In this document: piece after piece, positions 57,141-64,000 of the stretch
Numbering within the stretch: the first letter of the stretch is position 1
Layout: every line of letters begins with the position of its first letter
Assembly: GCF_009859475.1 (NCBI RefSeq)
Contig: NZ_CP044549.1
Coordinates: 3,472,001 to 3,536,000, forward strand
Direction of reading: 5' to 3'
From: Hydrogenophaga sp. BPS33
GTDB lineage: Bacteria; Pseudomonadota; Gammaproteobacteria; Burkholderiales; Burkholderiaceae_C
DNA: 64,000 nt
Made by a program: the position numbers and the translations under genes
Notes under the pieces: generated by a model
Databases searched by the model: none
What the model was told of the DNA's origin: nothing
The model's input: only the letters and a program-made list of their open reading frames with translations

Positions 57141-58403
57141 ATGCACCTTAACGAACTCAAGGCACTGCACGTGTCTGAAGTCCTCAAGCAGGCCGAAGCC
57201 CTTGAGATCGAAAACCCCGGCCGCATGCGCAAGCAGGAGCTGATGTTCGCCATCATCAAGAAGCGCGCCAAGGGCGGCGAGCTGGTGTATGCCGACGGCG
57301 TGCTCGAAGTGCTGCCCGATGGCTTCGGCTTCCTCCGCGCGCCGGACACCAGCTACACGGCCAGCACCGACGACATCTACATCTCGCCCAGCCAGATCCG
57401 CCGCTTCAACCTGCACACCGGCGACATGATCGAAGGCGAAGTGCGCATCCCCAAGGACGGCGAACGCTACTTCGCGCTCAACAAGCTCGACAAGATCAAC
57501 AGCCTGCCTCCCGAGGACAACAAGCACAAGATCATGTTCGAGAACCTGACGCCGCTGTTCCCCAAGGAACAGATGCGCCTGGAACGCGACATCAAGAGCG
57601 AAGAGAACATCACCGGCCGCGTGATCGACATCATCGCCCCCATCGGCCGCGGCCAGCGCGCGCTGATCGTCGCACCACCCAAGAGCGGCAAGACGGTGAT
57701 GATGCAGCACCTGTGCCACGCGATCACCGCCAACCACCCTGAAGTGGTGCTGATGGTGCTGCTGGTGGACGAGCGCCCTGAGGAAGTGACCGAAATGCAG
57801 CGCACCGTGCGCGGCGAGGTCATCGCCTCCACCTTCGACGAACCCGCTGCCCGCCACGTGCACGTGGCCGAGATGGTGATCGAGCGCGCCAAGCGCCTGG
57901 TCGAGCTCGGCAAGGACGTCGTGATCATGCTCGACTCCATCACCCGCCTGGCCCGCGCCTACAACAACGTGCTGCCCTCCAGCGGCAAGGTGCTCACCGG
58001 TGGCGTCGACGCCAATGCCCTGCAACGTCCCAAGCGCTTCTTCGGCGCGGCGCGCAAGATCGAGGAAGGCGGCTCGCTCACCATCATCGCCACCGCCCTG
58101 GTCGACACCGGCAGCCGGATGGACGAAGTGATCTTTGAAGAGTTCAAGGGCACCGGCAACTGCGAAATCCACCTGGACCGCCGCCTGTACGAAAAGCGCG
58201 TGTTCCCCTCGATCCAGCTCAACCGCAGCGGCACGCGCCGCGAAGAATTGCTGCTGCAGCCCGAGATCCTGCAGAAGACCCGCATCCTGCGCCAGTTCAT
58301 GTACAACATGGACGAAATCGAGGCCATGGAGATGGTGCTCAAGAGCATGAAGTCCACGAAGAACAATTCCGAGTTCTTCGACATGATGCGGCGGGGCGGC
58401 TAA
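57141..58403 (+). CDS. rho: Transcription termination factor Rho
   Basis: This hexameric RNA helicase ends unneeded transcripts. N-terminal RNA-binding domain residues include [13 protein letters not shown] near 61-73. Walker A is PPKSGKTV (about 179-186) and the Q/R loops appear in [29 protein letters not shown]. The start [15 protein letters not shown] at 57141 is canonical. At 420 residues it is standard. The 140-base leader after the trxA terminator may host rho autoregulation, but no element is obvious. Confidence 0.98.
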   Translation: MHLNELKALHVSEVLKQAEALEIENPGRMRKQELMFAIIKKRAKGGELVYADGVLEVLPDGFGFLRAPDTSYTASTDDIYISPSQIRRFNLHTGDMIEGEVRIPKDGERYFALNKLDKINSLPPEDNKHKIMFENLTPLFPKEQMRLERDIKSEENITGRVIDIIAPIGRGQRALIVAPPKSGKTVMMQHLCHAITANHPEVVLMVLLVDERPEEVTEMQRTVRGEVIASTFDEPAARHVHVAEMVIERAKRLVELGKDVVIMLDSITRLARAYNNVLPSSGKVLTGGVDANALQRPKRFFGAARKIEEGGSLTIIATALVDTGSRMDEVIFEEFKGTGNCEIHLDRRLYEKRVFPSIQLNRSGTRREELLLQPEILQKTRILRQFMYNMDEIEAMEMVLKSMKSTKNNSEFFDMMRRGG

Positions 58404-58502
58404 ACAAGCGTCAGAGAGCTATAATCCGAGGCTTTGCAAATCGCGGCAAGTACTGGGGAATGGTTCCCCTGCGGCTCCCGCACCTGACCTGAAGGAAACG
58501 CC

Positions 58503-58760
58503 ATGAAAGAAGGCATTCACCCCAACTACCGCGAAGTCTGCTTCCAGGACCTCTCCAACGGTTTCAAGTTCGTGACCCGCTCCTGCGCCAACACGAAAGA
58601 GATGATCAAGATGGAAGACGGCCGCGAACTGCCGCTGTACAAGCTGGACACCTCCAGCGAATCGCACCCCTTCTACACCGGCACGCAAAAGAGCGTGGAC
58701 AACATGGGTGGCCGCGTCGAGCGCTTCCGCAACCGCTACGGCAAAACCGCCGCCAAGTAA
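58503..58760 (+). CDS. rpmE2: Ribosomal protein L31 type B
   Basis: This 85-residue protein begins [23 protein letters not shown]. It lacks the paired Cys motif of zinc-binding L31, so it is the zinc-independent type B (C-minus), normally induced or constitutive when zinc is low. The C-terminal part [11 protein letters not shown] is typical. It sits between rho and a terminator and is probably transcribed from its own promoter. Confidence 0.96.
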   Translation: MKEGIHPNYREVCFQDLSNGFKFVTRSCANTKEMIKMEDGRELPLYKLDTSSESHPFYTGTQKSVDNMGGRVERFRNRYGKTAAK

Positions 58761-58806
58761 GCGATCATCCGGGCACCTCAGCGTGCCTGCATCTCGCCCC
58801 GAAAAG

Positions 58807-58832
58807 AGCAGCCCACCCGGCTGCTTTTTTTT
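58807..58832 (+). terminator. Intrinsic terminator after rpmE2
   Basis: AGCAGCC and GGCTGCT form a stem around CACCC, followed by eight T residues. Confidence 0.9.
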
Positions 58833-58892
58833 CGCCGGCCCCCGCTTGCGCAGAGTCCGCTCACCGCGCAACGCACCTGTATATTCGCCGCA

Positions 58893-60629
58893 GTGAATCA
58901 ACCTACCCCCGCCATCGTCACCCAGTCGGCCGTGCGCCGCTTGCCGCGCGTCGCGCTCATCCTGTTCTGCGTGGCCTACGTGCTGCCCGGCTTCCTGGGC
59001 CGCGAACCCTGGAAGAACGCCGACGTGTCCGCCTTTGGCGTGATGCTGGAGATGGCCGCCGGCCACAGCGGCTGGTGGAACCCGCAAGTGCTGGGGGTCG
59101 CGGTGGAGGAAACGGGCCCGCTTCCGTACTGGCTGGGCGCGGCCTTCATTCGCCTGCTTCCGTTTGTATCGCCCGATTTCGCGGTGCGCATTCCGTTCGC
59201 GCTCCTGCTGGCGCTCACGCTGGTCTGTACCTGGTACACGGTGTACCACCTCGCACGCCAGCCCGCGGCGCAGCCCGTGGCGTTCGCCTTCGGCGGCGAA
59301 GCCAAGCCCACCGACTATGCCCGCGCCCTGGCCGACGCGGGTCTGCTGGCGCTGATGGCCTGCCTGGGCCTGGCCCAGCTCTCCCACGAAACCACGCCCG
59401 ATCTGGCGCGCCTGGCCTGGGTGTCCCTGTTGCTGTTCTCGGCAGCCCGGTTGGCCCACGCCCAGAGTCGCCATCCGATGCGCGGCGTGGTCGCCTGGGC
59501 CGTGGCGGTGGTGGCCCTGGTGCTCAGCGGTGCCCCCTGGGTCGCGGGCCTGCTGGCCAGCGGTCTGCTGCTGGTGCTATGGCTTTCGAGCAAGGCGTCT
59601 GAGTCGCTGGAGCCTCAGACCGACTGGGCGCTGGACACCACACACGCCTCGTCGCGACCTCGCCTGGCCTGGGCCACGGCGTCGCTGGCGCTGGCATTTG
59701 GCGCAGCGGTGCTCATCGGCCTCGTGCCCTCACCGGCCCTGCAGACGCCGCTGAACGAGGTGCAATGGCGCAGCTGGACCAAGCTGCTCGCCTGGTTCAC
59801 CTGGCCCGCCTGGCCGCTGGTGCTCTGGACGCTCTGGCGCTGGCGCCACCAGTTGCTGCGCCCCCACGTGGCACTGCCGCTGTGGGCGGTGCTCGTGAGC
59901 GTGGCGGACAGCGCCTTGTCGGACGAGCGCGACCGCGCCCTGCTGCTCGCCCTGCCGGCACTGGCAGCATTGGCCGCTTTTGCCTTGCCCACCTTGCGCC
60001 GCAGCGTCTCTGCCTTGGTGGACTGGTTCACCCTCGTGTTCTTTTCCGGCTGCGCGCTGATCATCTGGGTGGTCTGGGTGGCCATGCAGACGGGCATACC
60101 GGCCAAGCCGGCGGCCAACGTGGCCAGGCTCGCGCCGGGTTTCGTGCCCGAATTTTCGTTCGTGCTGTTCCTGCTGGCGGCGCTGGCGACGGTGGCCTGG
60201 CTCTGGCTGGTGGCCTGGCGCGCCGGCAAGCACCGCCAGTCCTTGTGGAAAAGCCTCGTGCTGCCGGCCGCCGGCAGCACCTTGTGCTGGCTGTTGCTGA
60301 TGACGCTGTGGCTGCCTGTGCTGGACTTCGGGCGCAGCTATGGCCCGATTTCACGCCGCATCGCCAGCCTGGTGACCCCGAACAGCTGTGTGCTGGTCGA
60401 TAGCCTGAGCCAGGCCCAGATCGCCGCGCTGCAGTACCACGGCAAACTGGAGCTCGTGCGCACGGGATCGAGCGGCGAAGGCCGCTGCCGCAGCCTGGTC
60501 GCGTCCCCGGAACAGCAGGCTACCCTGGACCAACGCATCGACCTCACGCAGTGGGCCTTCAAGGCCACCGTGCGGCGGCTGACGGACAACAAGGAAAGCC
60601 TGCTGGTGTACCAGCGCGTCAGCCGCTGA
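58893..60629 (+). CDS. ArnT/PMT-like membrane glycosyltransferase-like protein (578 aa)
   Basis: The start is GTG 58893 (NQPTPAIVTQSAVRRLPRVALILF). At least ten hydrophobic helices follow, with an extracytoplasmic loop GREPWKNADVSAFGVMLEMAAG near residues 35-55 that holds acidic residues where GT-C enzymes bind a lipid-linked donor. The C-terminal 110 residues form a soluble domain (VLVDSLSQAQIAALQYHGKLELVRTG). ArnT-type enzymes move aminoarabinose or mannose onto lipid A or proteins, but no arn genes are near. Its end overlaps convergent phoR by 11 bases. Confidence 0.75.
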   Translation: MNQPTPAIVTQSAVRRLPRVALILFCVAYVLPGFLGREPWKNADVSAFGVMLEMAAGHSGWWNPQVLGVAVEETGPLPYWLGAAFIRLLPFVSPDFAVRIPFALLLALTLVCTWYTVYHLARQPAAQPVAFAFGGEAKPTDYARALADAGLLALMACLGLAQLSHETTPDLARLAWVSLLLFSAARLAHAQSRHPMRGVVAWAVAVVALVLSGAPWVAGLLASGLLLVLWLSSKASESLEPQTDWALDTTHASSRPRLAWATASLALAFGAAVLIGLVPSPALQTPLNEVQWRSWTKLLAWFTWPAWPLVLWTLWRWRHQLLRPHVALPLWAVLVSVADSALSDERDRALLLALPALAALAAFALPTLRRSVSALVDWFTLVFFSGCALIIWVVWVAMQTGIPAKPAANVARLAPGFVPEFSFVLFLLAALATVAWLWLVAWRAGKHRQSLWKSLVLPAAGSTLCWLLLMTLWLPVLDFGRSYGPISRRIASLVTPNSCVLVDSLSQAQIAALQYHGKLELVRTGSSGEGRCRSLVASPEQQATLDQRIDLTQWAFKATVRRLTDNKESLLVYQRVSR

Positions 60630-61938
60630 CGCGCTCCCGGACACGAGACGGTGGCAATGCCATGGTGAAGGTGGAGCCTTCGCCCAAGGCGCTCTGCACG
60701 TCGATGCGCCCCCCGTGCCGTTGCGCCACGTGCTTCACGATGGCCAGCCCCAGGCCGGTGCCACCGGTTTCGCGCGAACGGCTGCGGTCCACGCGGTAGA
60801 AGCGCTCGGTCAGGCGTGGCACATGCTCTGCCGCGATGCCTGGCCCCGTGTCGCTGACAAAGAATTCCCCCCAGCCATCGGGGCGCATGCGCCATCCCGC
60901 CTGGATCTTTCCACCCCCCGGCGTATAGCGCACGGCGTTGCTCATCAGATTCGACATCGCGCTCAACAACTCCGTCTTGGCCCCCGACACCCCGATCCCG
61001 GGGCCTTCGACGGGCTCGATCTCGTGCGGTGTGGCCGCGATGGCCTGGGTCAGGCCCCTGGCCTCCGAGACCACGTGCCGCAGCAGTTCTTCGCCGTCGA
61101 TCCATTCGCCCGCTCCGGGTGACGGACTGCCCTCCAGGCGCGAGAGCGTGAGCAGATCGCTCACCAGCGTCTGCATGCGGTGGGCCTGCTGGCTCATGAG
61201 TTCGAGATAACGCGTGCGATCGGCCTCTTCGAGAGGAATGCTCTGCATCGTCTCGACAAAACCGCTGAGCACGGTCAAGGGCGTGCGGATCTCGTGGGAC
61301 ACGTTGGCCACGAAATCGCGTCGCATGGCTTCGGCCAGTTGCACCGCCGTCACGTCCCGCGTGATCATCAGCTTGCGCTTCTTGCCGTACGGGTGGATCT
61401 GCAACAAGATCTTGGTGGGCTGGGACGGCCGCGGGCCCGGACCATCGATCTGGATCTCGTGGCCGAAATCGCCACCGGCCATGTACGCGGTGAAGGCCGG
61501 GTTTCGAACCATGTTGCGCACGTACTGGCCGAGATCGCCTTGCGCGTCGAACCCGAGGTGGTTGGCTGCGGTCAGGTTGGACCACTCGATGCGGCCCGAT
61601 GCATCGAGCAACACCACACCATTGGGCGAAGCCTGGATGGCGGCCAGAAAATCCTCCAGCCGCGCATCGCTGCTTTGCGCCTTCTTCTCCAGCTTCTTGA
61701 TGACCTTGCGGCAACGCTCCACCAGGTCGCCCCAGGTGCCCCCGAGGTTGGGCGCCCGCGCCGCCTCCCCTTTGTTGAGCCAGTGCAGCACGCGCCGCGC
61801 GCGCATGCCGTCCAGGAAGGACCATGCCAAGGCGCCCACCAGCCCACCAGCAAAGGTGATGGCGGGAGATCCTTTGGTCCAGCCCCACACCGCCCCCAGC
61901 GCAACCAGGAGCAGCAGTTCGATGGCGCGACGGGTCAT
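60619..61938 (-). CDS. phoR: Phosphate-sensing histidine kinase PhoR
   Basis: It is the inner-membrane sensor of the phosphate regulon. Two N-terminal helices (about 7-45) anchor it, a PAS domain follows (ASPNGVVLLDASGRIEWSN), then the phospho-acceptor SHEIRTPLTVL (H-box), the N-box MSNLMSNAVRYTPGGGK and G-boxes DTGPGIA and GGTGLGLAIVKH. The start ATG 61938 overlaps the phoB stop. At 439 residues it is full length. Activity is expected to be controlled through PhoU and the Pst transporter. Confidence 0.96.
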   Translation of the reverse strand: MTRRAIELLLLVALGAVWGWTKGSPAITFAGGLVGALAWSFLDGMRARRVLHWLNKGEAARAPNLGGTWGDLVERCRKVIKKLEKKAQSSDARLEDFLAAIQASPNGVVLLDASGRIEWSNLTAANHLGFDAQGDLGQYVRNMVRNPAFTAYMAGGDFGHEIQIDGPGPRPSQPTKILLQIHPYGKKRKLMITRDVTAVQLAEAMRRDFVANVSHEIRTPLTVLSGFVETMQSIPLEEADRTRYLELMSQQAHRMQTLVSDLLTLSRLEGSPSPGAGEWIDGEELLRHVVSEARGLTQAIAATPHEIEPVEGPGIGVSGAKTELLSAMSNLMSNAVRYTPGGGKIQAGWRMRPDGWGEFFVSDTGPGIAAEHVPRLTERFYRVDRSRSRETGGTGLGLAIVKHVAQRHGGRIDVQSALGEGSTFTMALPPSRVRERVSG

Positions 61939-62663
61939 GTCGTCGAAATGGAAGCGCTCTTGGCCGTTTTCCCGGTCTGCTGCGCGGTGAGGCGGTAGCC
62001 GGCGCCGCGCACCGTCTCCACCATCGAAGAAGCTTCGCCCAATGACTCTCGCAATCGCTTCACGTGCACGTCCACGGTACGCTCCTCGATGAACACATGG
62101 TCTCCCCAGACCTTGTCGAGCAGCGTACCACGGGTGTGCACGCGCTCGGCGTGCTTCATGAGGTAATGCAGCAGCTTGAACTCGGTCGGTCCGACCTTGA
62201 GTTCGCTGCCGCGGAAGGTGACGCGGTAGGTCGCGGCATCCAGCGCGAGCTCCCCCACTTGCACCGAGTCGTTGACGATCTCCGGCGCACGCCGGCGCAG
62301 CACCGCACGGATGCGCGCGAGCAACTCCTGCGTGGAAAACGGCTTGGTGATGTAGTCGTCGGCACCCGCGTCCAGGCCCTGCACCTTGTCGCTTTCGTCG
62401 CTGCGCGCGGTGAGCATGAGGATGGGCACAGTCTTGGTGCGTTCGTTCTTGCGCCACTGGCGCGCCAGCACCGCCCCGCTCTCGCCAGGCAACATCCAGT
62501 CGAGCAGGATCACATCGGGCAACACCGCGTCGACCTCGCGCTGGGCGGCCGCGCCGTCGAATACGACCGTGGGCGCGAAGCCGTTGTGGCGCAGGTTGAC
62601 CGCGATCAACTCGGCGATGGAGGGTTCGTCCTCGACGACGAGGACGCGTGGGAGCTTTCTCAT
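61935..62663 (-). CDS. phoB: Phosphate regulon response regulator PhoB
   Basis: The receiver domain (about 1-120) has the acidic pocket VVEDEPS, phospho-acceptor Asp in LLDWMLPGESG, and the conserved Thr and Lys (LTARSDE, YITKPFS). The C-terminal winged helix shows LKVGPTEFKLLHYLMKHAERVHTRG and RTVDVHVKRLRESL. At 242 residues it is standard. The start overlaps the phoU stop, so phoU, phoB and phoR are coupled; the usual Pho-box promoter should lie upstream of pst. Confidence 0.97.
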   Translation of the reverse strand: MRKLPRVLVVEDEPSIAELIAVNLRHNGFAPTVVFDGAAAQREVDAVLPDVILLDWMLPGESGAVLARQWRKNERTKTVPILMLTARSDESDKVQGLDAGADDYITKPFSTQELLARIRAVLRRRAPEIVNDSVQVGELALDAATYRVTFRGSELKVGPTEFKLLHYLMKHAERVHTRGTLLDKVWGDHVFIEERTVDVHVKRLRESLGEASSMVETVRGAGYRLTAQQTGKTAKSASISTT

Positions 62664-63361
62664 CCTACGACCGACTCCACGGCGGACATCGGCGCGTGGC
62701 GCACGTCTTCACCCTTGACGATGAAGATGATCTGCTCGGCGATGTTCTTGGCATGGTCGCCCACACGCTCGATCGACTTGGCCAGGAACAGCAGGTCCAG
62801 GCTGGGCGAGATGGTGCGTGGGTCTTCCATCATGTAGGTGATGAGCTTGCGCAGGAAGCCGTTGTACTCGCGGTCGATGGCGTCGTCGCCCTTGATGATG
62901 GCCACGGCCATGGCGGTGTCCAGGCGTGCGAACGAGTCCAGCGAATTGCGCAGCAGCGCGGCGGCGAGGTCGGCAGCCATGCGCAGCTCGGAGCTGGGCA
63001 GGTTGCGCGGAGATCCGTTTTGAATGATGGACTTGACCATGCGCGCGATGCGGGCCACTTCATCGCCCGCACGCTCCAGATTCTGCGTGGTGCGCGAGAT
63101 GGCCATCAGAAAGCGCAGATCGCGCGCGGTGGGCTGGCGCCGGCCGATCGTGGAGATGATTTCGTGATCGATCTGCACTTCCATCTGGTTGATGCGGTTT
63201 TCGTTCTCCTGCACCTGCTCGGCGGACTCCAGGCTCATGTGGATCAGCGCGTAGACGGCCTGGTGCAGCTGGGATTCGACCAGCCCACCCATTTCAAGCA
63301 CGTGCGTGGAGATGGAGTTCAGCTCGGCGTCGAACTGGCTGGAGAGGTGTTTGTCGCTCAT
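62660..63361 (-). CDS. phoU: Phosphate signalling protein PhoU
   Basis: It connects the Pst transporter with PhoR and lowers phosphate-regulon output when phosphate is plentiful. The helical repeats carry metal-binding segments (the EVARIARMVKS and ERVGDHAKNIAEQ E/DxxxD-type motifs). The start MSDKHLSSQFDAELNSISTHVL at 63361 was chosen over a long, non-typical extension. At 233 residues it is typical. It lies 41 bases after pstB. Confidence 0.96.
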   Translation of the reverse strand: MSDKHLSSQFDAELNSISTHVLEMGGLVESQLHQAVYALIHMSLESAEQVQENENRINQMEVQIDHEIISTIGRRQPTARDLRFLMAISRTTQNLERAGDEVARIARMVKSIIQNGSPRNLPSSELRMAADLAAALLRNSLDSFARLDTAMAVAIIKGDDAIDREYNGFLRKLITYMMEDPRTISPSLDLLFLAKSIERVGDHAKNIAEQIIFIVKGEDVRHAPMSAVESVVG

Positions 63362-63402
63362 AGGGTCTCCGTTGGGTCGCTGGGTATGAGGGCGGTGCGG
63401 GC

Positions 63403-64000
63403 TCAACCAAAGCGGCCCGTGATGTAGTCTTCCGTCTCGGTCTTCTGGGGCTTGAAGAAGATCTGCTCGGTCGAGCCGAACTCGATCAGCTCGCCCAGGT
63501 ACATGTAGGCGGTGTAGTCGCTGCAACGCGCGGCCTGCTGCATGTTGTGCGTGACGATGGCGATGGTGTAGTCGCGCTTGAGTTCGTGCACCAGCTCTTC
63601 GACCTTGCCGGTGGAGATCGGGTCCAGCGCCGAGGTGGGCTCGTCCAGCAGCAGCACCGAGGGCTTCACCGCCACGCTGCGCGCGATGCACAGGCGTTGC
63701 TGCTGGCCACCGGAGAGCGAGAGGCCGCTCTGGTTGAGCTTGTCCTTCACCTCGTTCCACAGCGCCGCCTTGGACAGCGCCCATTCGACGCGGTCGTCCA
63801 TCTCGCCACGGCTCAGATCTTCGTACAGCTTCACGCCGAAGGCGATGTTGTCGTAAATCGACATGGGAAACGGTGTGGGCTTCTGGAACACCATGCCGAT
63901 GCGCGCGCGCAGCAGGTTGATGTCCTGCTTGGTGTCCAGGATGTTCTGGCCGTAGAAGCTGATTTCGCCCTCGGCGCGCTGGCCTGGGTACAGGCTGTAC
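63403..64000 (-). CDS. pstB: Phosphate ABC transporter ATPase, C-terminal part
   Basis: The gene runs off the right window edge, so the N-terminal part with the Walker A loop is missing. Visible are the Q-loop ([18 protein letters not shown]), the ABC signature [15 protein letters not shown], Walker [14 protein letters not shown], and the H-loop [14 protein letters not shown]. The end [17 protein letters not shown] is the standard PstB C-terminus. It belongs to the pst-phoU-phoB-phoR operon. Confidence 0.97.
   Translation of the reverse strand, partial: YSLYPGQRAEGEISFYGQNILDTKQDINLLRARIGMVFQKPTPFPMSIYDNIAFGVKLYEDLSRGEMDDRVEWALSKAALWNEVKDKLNQSGLSLSGGQQQRLCIARSVAVKPSVLLLDEPTSALDPISTGKVEELVHELKRDYTIAIVTHNMQQAARCSDYTAYMYLGELIEFGSTEQIFFKPQKTETEDYITGRFG

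Overview
The window is high-GC, gene-dense bacterial chromosome. Its gene neighbourhoods (ilvB-ilvH-ilvC-pssA-leuA, aat-bpt, recR-ybaB-dnaX beside the 4.5S RNA gene, trxA-rho, phoR-phoB-phoU-pstB) and protein sequences point to a betaproteobacterium of the Burkholderiales, most likely Comamonadaceae (Hydrogenophaga- or Acidovorax-like). The family is an inference from gene order and sequence flavour, not from a search.

Bases 1-10957 are the integrase-proximal end of a prophage or phage-derived island abutting the 3' end of a tRNA-Asn(GUU) gene. Nearly all of it lies on the minus strand. It holds a tyrosine integrase, a very short excisionase-like HTH protein, a chain of four overlapping early genes ending in a replication-initiator-like protein with iteron-like repeats inside its gene, a scaffold-like protein, and a block of T7-type DNA-ejection (internal virion) proteins that runs off the left edge. 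No capsid, portal, tail or terminase gene is visible where they would be expected.

Bases 11-33.8 kb are housekeeping. They hold VanZ-like, both N-degron aminoacyl transferases (aat, bpt), an IclR regulator, a PBP7-like peptidase, and a branched-chain amino acid block: two tandem leuA genes behind a leucine leader peptide and attenuator, then pssA, ilvC, ilvH and ilvB. These are followed by an RDD membrane protein, dgkA, LOG, glnB, nadE, a GNAT-fold protein, two pyrophosphatases arranged head to head (soluble ppa and membrane hppA), moaA and moeA.

Bases 33.8-44 kb start with an unrecognised 415-residue protein with LRR-like texture, plus a possible small partner. Then come rnhA, a methyltransferase, gloB, mltD, a substrate-binding protein, a MAPEG protein and recR-ybaB-dnaX. 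dnaX contains a nine-A slippery run whose -1 frame stops six codons later, predicting a short gamma-type product. The 4.5S (SRP) RNA gene follows.

Bases 44-47.8 kb are a mosaic. A TetR regulator and two medium-chain oxidoreductases (one AcuI-like) lie between the intact 4.5S RNA gene and a degenerate copy of its 3' part. A 5'-truncated hydrolase and the C-terminal scrap of an FRG-domain protein follow, which looks like an old insertion/deletion scar.

Bases 47.8-64 kb are housekeeping again: a TerC-family protein, a DOPA-dioxygenase-like protein, a flavoprotein, an AddAB-type nuclease/helicase pair, trxA, rho, rpmE2, a large membrane glycosyltransferase-like protein, and the phosphate regulon genes phoR, phoB, phoU and pstB (cut by the window edge). 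I saw no CRISPR array and no intact insertion sequence.
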